The translations under genes and the position numbers were made by a program. From an uncultured Chloroflexota bacterium (lineage in GTDB: Bacteria; Chloroflexota; Limnocylindria; Limnocylindrales; CSP1-4), in the NCBI GenBank assembly GCA_903928275.1, contig CAIYQJ010000180.1, positions 1-14,294 on the forward strand: a DNA stretch of 14,294 nt. The letters run 5' to 3'. Below, piece by piece: positions 1-6,854 of this stretch. Under the pieces are notes generated by a model. The model was not told where the DNA came from and made no database searches. It saw nothing but the letters and a program-made list of their open reading frames with translations. Each line of letters opens with the position of its first letter. The stretch's first letter is position 1.

Positions 1-792
1 GCCGGCGGCTCTCCCGCGGCCGGCGGCCAGCCGCCCCTCCTCATGATCATGGGCTCCGGCAGCACGATGGACGAGTGGTCGCCGGCTCTCGTGTCGGCGC
101 TGGCGCAAGATCGCCAGGTCGTCCTCTTCGACAACCGAGGCATGGGCGAGACGACCGACCCGGCCGGCGCGTACCCCTTCACCCAGCTCGCCGACGACAC
201 CGCCGGGCTGATCACGGCTCTGGGCCACCAGCGGATGGACGTGATGGGCTGGTCGATCGGCGGCTCCGTCGCGATCGACCTCGCCGCACGGCATCCCGAG
301 GTGGTGGGCCGCCTGGTCTCGTACGCGGGCGACGCGGGCGGGAGGCAGGCGGTGATGCCCTCGGCCGAGGTGATCGCCGCGCTGACCGACACCTCGGGCA
401 CGCCGCAGCAGCGCGGCGAGCGGCTCCTCGAGCTCCTGTACCCGCCCGAGTACCGGACCGCCCACCCGGACTACGCGCGGACGTTCCCCATCCCCACCGA
501 GCGGGCGTCCACTGCGGCCATCGGCCTGCAGGATGCGGCGATCGCGACGTGGCCGGGCGTGGGGGACGCGCTGCCCGGCATCGTGGCGCCGGCGCTGTTC
601 GTGACCGGAACGGAGGACGTGATCAGCCCGCCCGAGAACGCGCTCCTGCTGGCCCAGGACGTCCCCGGGTCGTGGCTGGCGCGGTTCCCGGGGGCCGGTC
701 ACGGGCTCATGTACCAGGATCCCCAGGGGCTCGCGGACACCGTGCTGACCTTCCTGCGGGTCACCTCGCCCGAGTCCTCCGCCGGCGGCTGA
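1..792 (+). CDS. Alpha/beta hydrolase, 5'-truncated by window edge
   Basis: Alpha/beta-fold hydrolase, probably a soluble esterase, lactonase or haloperoxidase-like enzyme; the substrate is not predictable. The reading frame is open from base 1, and the codons before the first ATG (position 43) encode a Gly/Pro-rich stretch ending GGQPPLLMIMGSG, which matches the oxyanion strand of the family, so the true start lies upstream of the window. Numbering from the Met at 43: FDNRGMG at 29-35 is the usual loop after strand 4, GWSIGG at 69-74 is the nucleophile elbow with Ser71, Asp192 in TGTEDVIS is the likely acid and His220 in GAGHG the base. The catalytic triad is therefore complete. About 20-30 N-terminal residues are expected to be missing. 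It converges on the next gene with only 24 bp between the stops and no evident terminator. The fold is certain, the specificity is not. Confidence 0.92.
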   Translation, partial: AGGSPAAGGQPPLLMIMGSGSTMDEWSPALVSALAQDRQVVLFDNRGMGETTDPAGAYPFTQLADDTAGLITALGHQRMDVMGWSIGGSVAIDLAARHPEVVGRLVSYAGDAGGRQAVMPSAEVIAALTDTSGTPQQRGERLLELLYPPEYRTAHPDYARTFPIPTERASTAAIGLQDAAIATWPGVGDALPGIVAPALFVTGTEDVISPPENALLLAQDVPGSWLARFPGAGHGLMYQDPQGLADTVLTFLRVTSPESSAGG

Positions 793-816
793 GCGGGCGC
801 CGCTGCGACGGTGGCT

Positions 817-1473
817 CTACCCGCGCGGTCGAGGCGACGCTGAGCGTCCCAGCCGGCCGAGGATCCGCCGCTCGAGCACGAACACGAGAGGCTCGATCGC
901 GAGCGCGCCCATCGCCGGCGCGTCCGGCTGTCCCGGGTGGGCGGCGCGGAAGCGGGCGGTGACACGGGTGGTCCCGTCACCGTGGTCGCGCAGGACGAGC
1001 GCCCACGTGGCCGACCACTCGCCGCGGACCACGCGACTCTCGGCGCGCTCGGTCGCGGGATCCCACGTGGCGAGGACGAGGTGGCTGCCCGGCATGACCG
1101 CCACCGTGAGGAGCGAGAGGGCGTCCGTTGGTCGGAGGCGCGCGGGGATCGGCAGCGAGAGACGGTCGCCGAGTGCGGGTCCGGCCGGGTCCGGGAAGAG
1201 CTTCGCCCAGACCGACGCCGGCGTGCCCGGGACGCTCGTAGCCCGCGTGCTCGTGAGCATGGCGTCGGGGAGGTAGCCGTCGCCCGGGAGCGCCTCGAGC
1301 ATCTCCGTGTCCGTGGCGCCCCAGCGGACGAGGCGCTCCCGCCCGACCGCGAGGTAGACGGTAGCGCCGACGGCCGCGACGGCGCTCGCGAGGGTCGCCC
1401 AGCGCGTGGCGGTCCCGACGACCGCCGGGATGAACGTCATCAGCGGCGGGCGCTTCACCCTCATCTCCGGCAT
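817..1473 (-). CDS. SRPBCC-family (START-like) protein with N-terminal membrane anchor
   Basis: 218-residue protein. Residues 11-43 form one hydrophobic segment, a likely membrane anchor. The segment WGATDTEMLEALPGD (51-65) followed by TRATSVPGTPASVWAKL (76-92) is the opening typical of bacterial membrane-attached SRPBCC proteins. HLVLATW (131-137), WSATWALVL (153-161) and GTTRVTARFR (167-176) match the beta strands of the fold, and residues 185-205 the C-terminal helix. It lacks the long tyrosine-containing loop usually found after the VWxxL segment, so it is a shortened version. The start is the ATG at 1471-1473, preceded by a G-rich stretch; a TACCAT box lies about 30 nt upstream. SRPBCC proteins bind hydrophobic ligands, and no ligand is inferred here. 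The gene shares strand and a similar promoter box with the hypothetical gene upstream. Confidence 0.72.
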   Translation of the reverse strand: MPEMRVKRPPLMTFIPAVVGTATRWATLASAVAAVGATVYLAVGRERLVRWGATDTEMLEALPGDGYLPDAMLTSTRATSVPGTPASVWAKLFPDPAGPALGDRLSLPIPARLRPTDALSLLTVAVMPGSHLVLATWDPATERAESRVVRGEWSATWALVLRDHGDGTTRVTARFRAAHPGQPDAPAMGALAIEPLVFVLERRILGRLGRSASPRPRG

Positions 1474-1502
1474 GGTCGACCCCCGGCTGTCATCGTCGCC
1501 CG

Positions 1503-1508
1503 ATGGTA
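1503..1508 (-). promoter_or_regulatory. Putative -10 box TACCAT for the SRPBCC gene
   Basis: On the minus strand TACCAT fits the TANNNT consensus and lies 29 nt before the start codon at 1473. The surrounding 10-mer GGTACCATCG recurs identically upstream of the next gene (2480-2489). No convincing -35 element is visible. The remaining intergenic DNA (1509-1597) is GC-rich with short GGGCCGC-type repeats and nothing else recognisable. Confidence 0.35.
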
Positions 1509-1597
1509 CCCCCACCTGCGGGCCGCGGGCCGCGGGCCGGCGAGGGTGGACCGGGGCACGAGGCGCCTCGACGGCGGCCGATCGAGCGATGCGGTTC

Positions 1598-2434
1598 CTA
1601 GCCGCGGCGGAGGCGCCGCTTCTTCGCGGGCGCCGGCGCGTCCGCCGCGAGGCTCTCCGCCGTCGCATCGGCCACCGGCTCGGCCGCCGCTCCGTCGGCC
1701 GCGACCACGAGCATCTCGGCGCCGTCAGCGGCGGGATCGGCGACGACGAGCATCTCGGTCGCGCCGTCCGCGGGCGGCTCGGGCGCTTCGCCGCCCTCGG
1801 GCGTCGCTTCCGGACCTGCGGTGGTGGTCGACTCCGGCGGCACGTCCGCCCGGTCCGGCCCTGCCCACTCGATCTCGGCTCCCGGCAGCGCCGCCGTCTG
1901 GGCCCCGGCGCCCGCCCATGCACCGTCGCTCTCGGCCCACTCGCGCAGCGCGCGGCGGCGCATGACCGGTCGCAGTAGGAAGCGATAGGTGACGACGACG
2001 CCGGCGACGGCGATCCCCGTCACCGCGATGACGGTGGCCGTCCGCCGTGTCGCCACCCGCCGAGTCCCGCTGGCCATGTTCCGCGTCGCGGCGATGGCGG
2101 TGCTGGCGAGGACGGAGGCGGCATCCGTCGCGAACAGGACCGGGTCCGACGTGACCTGCCGCTCGTCGGGGATCACGTACGCCATCGCGCTCGGCCGCTC
2201 CTTCCGCGGGCGCAGCGCCACGTCGATCGCCGTCGCGACGCCCGTGACCGCCCCGGCCCACATGCGCGCCCGGACGGGCACGAACGGGACCAGGGTGACG
2301 ACGCCCGCGGCCCTGCTCGACAGGGAGGCGAGACGCCGGATGAGCCGACGGCGCGGGGAGGTGGGGACTTCAGGCGTGTCGATGCCGGTCGCACCTGCGA
2401 GCGCGACGGCTGCCATGTCGGAGCGGGTGGCCAT
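1598..2434 (-). CDS. Hypothetical membrane-associated protein with Ala/Pro/Glu-rich tail
   Basis: 278-residue protein that I do not recognise. Residues 40-75 are moderately hydrophobic and interrupted by Arg. Residues 132-154 (TATVIAVTGIAVAGVVVTYR region) form one clear membrane helix, flanked by Arg-rich stretches at 125-131 and 156-164. From about 175 onward the sequence is low-complexity Ala/Pro/Glu/Asp, probably disordered. It includes a repeated unit (ADGATEMLVVADPA at 223-236, ADGAEMLVVAADGA at 237-250) and ends in a basic patch KKRRLRRG. The ATG at 2434 is chosen because GAGG sits about 7 nt upstream; the frame continues to an ATG at 2515, but that would run back to the cbiO stop and add a low-complexity segment. 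Codon bias supports coding on this strand rather than the overlapping plus-strand frames. Function unknown; a coat, envelope or scaffold role would be speculation. Confidence 0.6.
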   Translation of the reverse strand: MATRSDMAAVALAGATGIDTPEVPTSPRRRLIRRLASLSSRAAGVVTLVPFVPVRARMWAGAVTGVATAIDVALRPRKERPSAMAYVIPDERQVTSDPVLFATDAASVLASTAIAATRNMASGTRRVATRRTATVIAVTGIAVAGVVVTYRFLLRPVMRRRALREWAESDGAWAGAGAQTAALPGAEIEWAGPDRADVPPESTTTAGPEATPEGGEAPEPPADGATEMLVVADPAADGAEMLVVAADGAAAEPVADATAESLAADAPAPAKKRRLRRG

Positions 2435-2481
2435 GGGTGCCTCGTGCGGTTCTGAGTCGGGTCGGTGGGCGCCGCTCGTCG

Positions 2482-2487
2482 ATGGTA
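2482..2487 (-). promoter_or_regulatory. Putative -10 box TACCAT upstream of the hypothetical gene
   Basis: Minus-strand TACCAT matches TANNNT and lies 47 nt before the ATG at 2434, inside the 84-bp gap after the cbiO stop. It sits in the 10-mer GGTACCATCG that also occurs upstream of the SRPBCC gene, so the two genes may be expressed from similar promoters and independently of the transporter operon. No -35 element is recognised. Confidence 0.35.
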
Positions 2488-2518
2488 CCGCAGCCGGGGG
2501 CCCGTGCCGGGTCACTCC

Positions 2519-3553
2519 TCAGTGGCTGTGGTCCGTGGGCAGGTGGGCGTGCGCCTCCGAGTGGACCTCCGCCACGCCGTGGACGTGGAGCGCCCCCGGC
2601 ACGTGCGGCTCTTCGATCTCGTGCGGGTGGACGTGCAGGACCTTGCCCTGTTCGTGCAGGTGCTCATGGATGAGGTTGGCCCGCACGAGGAGATCGCGGT
2701 CCGCGAGGATCGCGTCGGGCGCTCCGTCCGCGAGGATCCGGCGCTCCTCCCCGATGACCACGACGCGATCCGCGATGATCGGCACGATCTCGAGCTCGTG
2801 CGTGGCGGTGACGAGCGTCCGCCCCTGGTCGCCCAGCTTCCGGATGAGCGTCACGAGCACCCACTTCGTGCGCGGATCCAGGCTCGCGGTGGGCTCGTCG
2901 AGCAGGATGACGTCGGGCCGGAGCGAGAGGACCGACGCGATGGCGGCGCGCTTCTTCTCGCCACCCGACAGCTCGAACGGCGCCCGGTCCGCGAGGTGCG
3001 TGATCTCCATCACGCTGAGCGCCTCGTCCACGCGCTCCTTCACCTCGTCCTGGGAGAGGCCCAGCTGCAACGGTCCGAACGCGACGTCATCGAACACGGT
3101 GGCGCTGAACAGCTGGATGTCGGGATCCTGGAAGACGAGGCCCACCTCGCGGTGGAACGCGAACGCGTCCATCCCGCCAGCGACCGCCGCGATGTCGCGC
3201 CCCAGCGCGGTCATCGTGCCCGAGGTGGGGGAGACGATGCCATCGAGGAGCTTGAGCAGGGTGGACTTGCCGCTGCCGTTCGCGCCCAGGAGCGCGACCC
3301 GCTCGCCCGGGCGGATGTCGAGGTCGATGCCGTCGAGCGCCACCTGGCGACCACCGTAGACGTAGCGGATCCCGCGAAGGCGGAAGAGAGGTTCGAGGGC
3401 CGTCTCCGGAGCCGCAATCAGCGCCGGAGCCGCCTCCGTCGCCAGAGCCTCCGTCCGTGCCGGATGTGGCCCCGGAAGGCCGGTCTGCCGCGCGTCGGGC
3501 ATCGGCTCCGTCGTCGTGTCGGCAGTCCGCGCCCCGGTGTCGATCATGGTCAT
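2519..3553 (-). CDS. cbiO: CbiO: ECF-type cobalt/nickel importer ATPase with His-rich C-terminus
   Basis: ATP-binding subunit that drives metal import through the CbiM-CbiQ membrane protein encoded immediately upstream. All ABC motifs are intact in this 344-residue protein: Walker A GANGSGKST (90-98), Q-loop Gln142 in VFQDPDIQLFS, signature LSGGE (195-199), Walker B VILLDE (215-220), D-loop SLD, and H-switch His252. The FQDPDIQLF loop is typical of ECF-transporter ATPases. About 52 residues precede the ABC domain, a longer and probably flexible leader. Residues 296-344 contain 14 histidines in 49 residues (HEHLHEQGKVLHVHPH and further pairs), a probable metal-binding tail not needed for the ATPase fold. 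The ATG at 3553 overlaps the upstream TGA as ATGA, with GGGAGG 8 nt before it, so translation is likely coupled; a second in-frame ATG at 3547 has poorer spacing. Confidence 0.95.
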   Translation of the reverse strand: MTMIDTGARTADTTTEPMPDARQTGLPGPHPARTEALATEAAPALIAAPETALEPLFRLRGIRYVYGGRQVALDGIDLDIRPGERVALLGANGSGKSTLLKLLDGIVSPTSGTMTALGRDIAAVAGGMDAFAFHREVGLVFQDPDIQLFSATVFDDVAFGPLQLGLSQDEVKERVDEALSVMEITHLADRAPFELSGGEKKRAAIASVLSLRPDVILLDEPTASLDPRTKWVLVTLIRKLGDQGRTLVTATHELEIVPIIADRVVVIGEERRILADGAPDAILADRDLLVRANLIHEHLHEQGKVLHVHPHEIEEPHVPGALHVHGVAEVHSEAHAHLPTDHSH

Positions 3554-5739
3554 GTCAGAAGCCTCCCGGCCGCGACCGCCGTCACAGACACGACCATCGC
3601 GCCGCCGAGGACCGCCCAGTCGGCAGGCCGCATCCGGAACCCTGCGTAGGCGCGCAGCTCGCCCGCGAAGCCCCGGGCGAGCATCGCGGAATACACGTCG
3701 TTGCTCATCTTGAACGCGCGGCTCAGCAGGGTCCCCATGGTCCCGCTGATCCAGCGCCGCTGCTCGCCGCTGGAGGTGCGCCCCACCATCCGGCTCTTCC
3801 GGGCGAGGAACAGGCCGTTCGTCGTGTGGAGGAACAGGAAGATGTAGCGATAGGACATCGACAGCACGAGGACGAAGACCTGCGGCACGCGGAGCGTGCG
3901 GAGCGCCTTGAGGATGCTGGCCCACGGCGTCGTCATGACCAGGAGGACGGCGATCGAGACGCTCACGCCCACGCGCGTGACGAAGATCACCGCCCCGGTC
4001 AGGCCGGGGATCGACGGCGCGATCGTGATCGGGCCCAGGGTGAGCTCGAACAGGCGCTCGCCCGGCACGAGGAAGATGGCGGGGATGACGATGATCCCCG
4101 CGAAGAACGGGATCCCCATCCACACGCGCCGCACGAAGAAGTCGAGCGGGACCAGGCTCGCCACGGCCGCGGCCACGACGAGGGCGTACAGCGCGAGGAG
4201 CACGGCGAGCGAGCCGGTGAAGCTCGCCGCGAGAAGTACGAGGAGGAATGCGCCGATCTTGGCGCGCGGGTCCAGCCGCTGCAGCCAGCCATCCTTCCGC
4301 GAGTGCTCCTCGGTGAAGACCGCGCGCTCGATGGAGCCGCTGATGCCCGACAGGGTGGATTCGAGCCAGCCGATCCGACCCTCCGGCTTGCCCGACAGCC
4401 GGGCCTTCGCTGCCGGGGCGGCGATCGTCGCCGTGGCCGCGCCACCCTCCGCGCCCGCGCCGGCGGCACTCGTGGCATCCTCGCCCGTGGTCAGCCGCCG
4501 ACCAAGGAGCGTCGCGATCGCGTACACCGCCCCGCCGCACAGGAGGATCCCGATGACCCCCGTGATCTCGTAGCCGATGGCGGCGCGCCACAGGGCGTTG
4601 TTCGCGTGGGCGAAGAAGGGGAGCGGGATGTCGTAGCCGCTGAGGGGAGCGCTGAAGACGCCCGATAGGTCGCGGAGGCCCTGCGGCACGTACCCGAACG
4701 CGGCCTTCACGTCCACCGTGCTGCCCTCGCCATAGGCGAACCCGGGCGCGATGAGTCCCAGCGGGGCGATGACCGCGAGAGCCGTGAACGCCGCCCCGAC
4801 GCGCCTGTATCGCCGGGGCAGCACGAAGTACGCGAGAGGGACCAGGACGACGCCGATGACGGCGACGAACAGGAGCATCGTCACGACCGATGCCCAGTCC
4901 ACGGCCGCCCAGTCCGCCCCGAAGAGGTGGGCGGGGTCGCCGCCGCCGAGGAGCAGGCCCACGATCGCGAGGACCGCGACGACCGCGCCGATCGAGACCG
5001 CCGCGATGAGCCAGAGCGGGCGACGCGCAGCCGTCCCCTCCGAGATGGCGTCCGGCGCGAAGACGCCCTTCAGCGCCGTCAGGTACTCGGGATGGCGCTT
5101 CTGCATGTACGCGACGCCAAGCCCGGTGATGAGCGCCTCCACGATCGACGCTCCGAGCATGTGGGCGATGAGCATCGCCGGGATGGACGCCGCGAGCGGG
5201 TACGGGCTGTACATGGGGTGGCCGTTCTCGGTGAAGAGGAGCGGCTGGATCCCGAGGAGGATGCCGGCGGCGAGCGCCGAGGCGGTGATAGCGATGTAGG
5301 CGGCGATCCCGGCGGCCCACGCGCGGCGCGGGGACAGGAGGGGGGCCCCTGTCGAGAGGAGCCGGTACGCCGCATAGCCCACGAGCGGCATGATCACGCC
5401 CATGGTCAGGCAGTTCGCGAAGATCGCGAGGATCCCGCCGTCGCCGAAGAAGAGCGCCTGGATGATGAGCGCCACGCTCACCGCGATGATCGCCGCCCAT
5501 GGGCCCACCACGATCGCCGCGAGCGTGGCGCCCACGCCGTGCGCGGTGGTGCCGCCCGGCACGGGGATGTTGAACATCATGATCGTGAAGCTGAGAGCCG
5601 AGAAGATCGCCAGCAGGGGGATCGTCCGGTCGTTGAGGACGGTCTTCACCTTCTGCGTGGCGATCGCCCAGGCCGGCACCGTCACGGCACCCAGCCCCAT
5701 CGACACGATGGGGCTCAGGTAGCCGTCGGGGATGTGCAT
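3550..5739 (-). CDS. cbiMQ: CbiM-PDGLE-CbiQ fusion: membrane part of a cobalt/nickel ECF importer
   Basis: 729-residue polytopic membrane protein joining three usually separate parts of a Co/Ni energy-coupling-factor importer. Residues 1-220 are CbiM/NikM, the metal-binding S component: it begins MHIPDGYLSP and has His67 in TAHGVG; in the characterised NikM family Met1, His2 and the His near 67 ligate the metal, which also fixes the start codon. Residues 240-330 add membrane segments. Residues 335-410 resemble the PDGLE/CbiN-like unit (GSTVDVKAAFGYVPQGL, then a membrane helix). A linker at 415-455, rich in Ala and Gly, leads to CbiQ/EcfT (about 475-729), with the DPRAKI entry motif at 490-495 and the ATPase-coupling motif LARGF at 687-691. 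It overlaps cbiO by 4 nt. It lies divergent to a Fur-family gene, implying metal control. A weak AAGGCGGA lies 9 nt before the start. Cobalt versus nickel cannot be decided. Confidence 0.93.
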   Translation of the reverse strand: MHIPDGYLSPIVSMGLGAVTVPAWAIATQKVKTVLNDRTIPLLAIFSALSFTIMMFNIPVPGGTTAHGVGATLAAIVVGPWAAIIAVSVALIIQALFFGDGGILAIFANCLTMGVIMPLVGYAAYRLLSTGAPLLSPRRAWAAGIAAYIAITASALAAGILLGIQPLLFTENGHPMYSPYPLAASIPAMLIAHMLGASIVEALITGLGVAYMQKRHPEYLTALKGVFAPDAISEGTAARRPLWLIAAVSIGAVVAVLAIVGLLLGGGDPAHLFGADWAAVDWASVVTMLLFVAVIGVVLVPLAYFVLPRRYRRVGAAFTALAVIAPLGLIAPGFAYGEGSTVDVKAAFGYVPQGLRDLSGVFSAPLSGYDIPLPFFAHANNALWRAAIGYEITGVIGILLCGGAVYAIATLLGRRLTTGEDATSAAGAGAEGGAATATIAAPAAKARLSGKPEGRIGWLESTLSGISGSIERAVFTEEHSRKDGWLQRLDPRAKIGAFLLVLLAASFTGSLAVLLALYALVVAAAVASLVPLDFFVRRVWMGIPFFAGIIVIPAIFLVPGERLFELTLGPITIAPSIPGLTGAVIFVTRVGVSVSIAVLLVMTTPWASILKALRTLRVPQVFVLVLSMSYRYIFLFLHTTNGLFLARKSRMVGRTSSGEQRRWISGTMGTLLSRAFKMSNDVYSAMLARGFAGELRAYAGFRMRPADWAVLGGAMVVSVTAVAAGRLLT
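3562..3567 (-). promoter_or_regulatory. Ribosome binding site GGGAGG for cbiO
   Basis: GGGAGG lies 8 nt before the ATG at 3553, inside the 3' end of the upstream CbiM-CbiQ gene. It decides between the ATGs at 3553 and 3547 in favour of the first, which also gives the ATGA overlap. Confidence 0.65.
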
Positions 5740-5870
5740 CGACCGTGTTCCGCCTTCGCTCGACTGGCTCGCCTCCGGGCGAACGTCACCGTGGGGGCCG
5801 TCCGGTCGGCGCGCCCCTGAGCCTGTTCGTCGGCGCGGGACCGCCGGATGCCGGCCCGTTGCACCGATGC

Positions 5871-5894
5871 GCTATTGCAACCTATTGCGATAGC
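5871..5894. promoter_or_regulatory. Imperfect inverted repeat, putative Fur-family operator
   Basis: Two 10-nt arms, GCTATTGCAA and TTGCGATAGC, are separated by CCTA and match at 9 of 10 positions; one more flanking base pair extends it to 5870-5895. It is locally AT-rich in a very GC-rich region. TTGC half-sites repeat at 5875 and 5885, one helical turn apart, with a third at 5859 (GTTGCA at 5858-5863 pairs with TGCAAC at 5876-5881). The form resembles operators of Fur-family metal regulators (for example Nur-type TTGCAA half-sites). Lying between a fur gene and the metal importer it plausibly controls, it overlaps the predicted transcription start of cbiMQ. Confidence 0.55.
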
Positions 5895-5900
5895 GTGACG

Positions 5901-5906
5901 AGTGTA
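5901..5906 (-). promoter_or_regulatory. Putative -10 box TACACT for cbiMQO
   Basis: Minus-strand TACACT matches TANNNT; a start 6-7 nt downstream would fall at about 5894, at the edge of the inverted repeat. This predicts a leader of about 155 nt before cbiMQ, and regulator binding would block the start site. TAGGTT inside the repeat (5879-5884) is an alternative -10. No clear -35 and no cobalamin-riboswitch B12 box (GCCACTG) is seen in the leader. Confidence 0.35.
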
Positions 5907-5998
5907 CGCCCCGGGCCGGGACTCGGCACGGGTCACCCCGGCCACGCGGCACGCGGCGCACCGGCCGCGTCGCACCGGCCTTCCCGCCAGGCGGCTCC

Positions 5999-6004
5999 TA
6001 TACT
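5999..6004 (+). promoter_or_regulatory. -10 box TATACT giving a leaderless fur transcript
   Basis: TATACT is followed by 6 nt (CGGGCC) and then the GTG start codon of the Fur-family gene, so transcription should begin at or within a base or two of the start codon. No Shine-Dalgarno is present. The same TANNNT-N6-start spacing occurs at 8145-8150 and 8262-8267. No -35 hexamer is obvious. Confidence 0.5.
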
Positions 6005-6010
6005 CGGGCC

Positions 6011-6472
6011 GTGGATCCGCCCATCCCCGTCGTCGATCCCGTGTGGTCGGGTGTCCGTGACCGGCTCCGCGCCCGGGGCCTCAGGTGGACGCCGCAGCGC
6101 CGCACGCTCATCGAGGTGCTCGCCGCCGCGGACGGCCACGTGACCGCGTCGGAGCTCGTGGAGCGCTGCCGCGCGATCGACCCGGCGACGACGCCGTCGA
6201 CCGTCTACCGCACCCTCGATGTCCTCGAGGACCTCGGGATCGTCCGGCATCACCATGGCCCGGAGGGCCGCGAGGAGTTCCACGTCCTGCCCGGGAGCGA
6301 GCACGGACACCTGCACTGCCGGACCTGCGGCCGCAGCTGGGAGGTCGGTCCGGCGGAGGTCGCCCCGATGCTCGACGCACTGCGTGCCCGCCGCGGGTTC
6401 GAGGCCGACATCAGCCACCTGGCGCTCGTCGGGCGCTGCGCCGACTGCCGCGCGGCCGGCCGCCGCCAGTAG
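6011..6472 (+). CDS. Fur-family metal-responsive transcriptional regulator
   Basis: 153-residue DNA-binding repressor of the Fur/Zur/Nur family. The N-terminal winged helix spans about 15-85; TPQRRTLIEVL (27-37) and the recognition helix TPSTVYRTLDVLEDLGIV (61-78) are classic. The dimerisation domain carries two CxxC pairs, Cys103/Cys106 (HCRTCG) and Cys143/Cys146 (GRCADC), forming the structural zinc site. His80-82, Glu89, His91, His98, His100 and His102 supply candidate regulatory-metal ligands. The GTG at 6011 is chosen because a TATACT box ends 6 nt upstream and there is no other usable start. Divergence from a CbiMQO importer with a symmetric operator between them suggests control of cobalt, nickel or possibly zinc uptake. 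Which metal is sensed, and hence whether it is Fur, Zur or Nur, cannot be told from sequence alone. Confidence 0.93.
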   Translation: MDPPIPVVDPVWSGVRDRLRARGLRWTPQRRTLIEVLAAADGHVTASELVERCRAIDPATTPSTVYRTLDVLEDLGIVRHHHGPEGREEFHVLPGSEHGHLHCRTCGRSWEVGPAEVAPMLDALRARRGFEADISHLALVGRCADCRAAGRRQ

Positions 6473-6658
6473 GGCGCGCCGAGCGCCGCGAAGCCGGTCG
6501 CCGTCATCGAGCTCCGGCCGCCGGGCTCCTCCGGCCGTCCGGCGCCGTCCGCACGACCATCCGCTCACCGGCCCTCATCCATCCGGCGGATTGACGCCGG
6601 CCCGCCGCCGCGCGACCATCGGACGTGTTCGGCATCCGGCCGCGACTGCATGCGTGAC

Positions 6659-6843
6659 CGGAGCCGCGCCTCTCATCAGGCGCTGCCCCTCCGCCGTAGG
6701 CGTCCCGAGGATATCGGAGGCGCCGTCCACGCGGATCGTCTCACCGGTCACCTGCCGGGAGAGGTCTCTCGCGAGCCAGAGGAGTGGGCGTTCGCGACGC
6801 GGTGGACGAGCGCGCGCCTGCCGTCGAGCGGTCCCGCGTTGCG
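6659..6843 (-). pseudogene. Frameshifted 3' remnant of an SDR (FabI-like enoyl-ACP reductase) gene
   Basis: The 382-bp gap between the fur and AI-2E stops has no intact gene, but on the minus strand two adjacent frames together read as the C-terminus of a short-chain dehydrogenase of the FabI type. Frame one (6843-6787) gives RNAGPLDGRRALVHRVANA. A 2-nt shift at 6785-6786 leads to LLWLARDLSRQVTGET and then IRVDGASDILG (6784 to about 6700). Joined, these match the family pattern of an APLxR turn, VANAxxxLxSDLSxxVTGE and VDGGxxIxG. The frame then runs on without a stop into unrelated-looking residues. The Rossmann core and catalytic Tyr/Lys are absent, because the sequence upstream is the 3' end of the AI-2E gene. 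Probably a decayed leftover after a deletion. Bases 6473-6658 hold nothing recognisable. Confidence 0.6.
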
Positions 6844-6854
6844 CTGCGGCCGGC

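Noticed and set aside
937..1965. Plus-strand frame across the SRPBCC gene and the intergenic region
   Set aside because: Arg/Pro-rich low-complexity translation; the minus strand gives a recognisable SRPBCC protein with a membrane anchor.
2465..3649. Long plus-strand frame opposite cbiO, and similar ones at 3457-4668 and 4927-5820 opposite cbiMQ
   Set aside because: Charged Arg/Asp/Glu-rich translations with no domains, lying over unmistakable transporter genes.
5740..5900. Possible cobalamin riboswitch in the cbiMQO leader
   Set aside because: No B12 box or conserved cobalamin-riboswitch segments found; an operator for the adjacent Fur-family regulator explains the region better.
6473..6600. 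Intrinsic terminator after fur
   Set aside because: Only short imperfect GC stems and no T-run; not supportable as a terminator.
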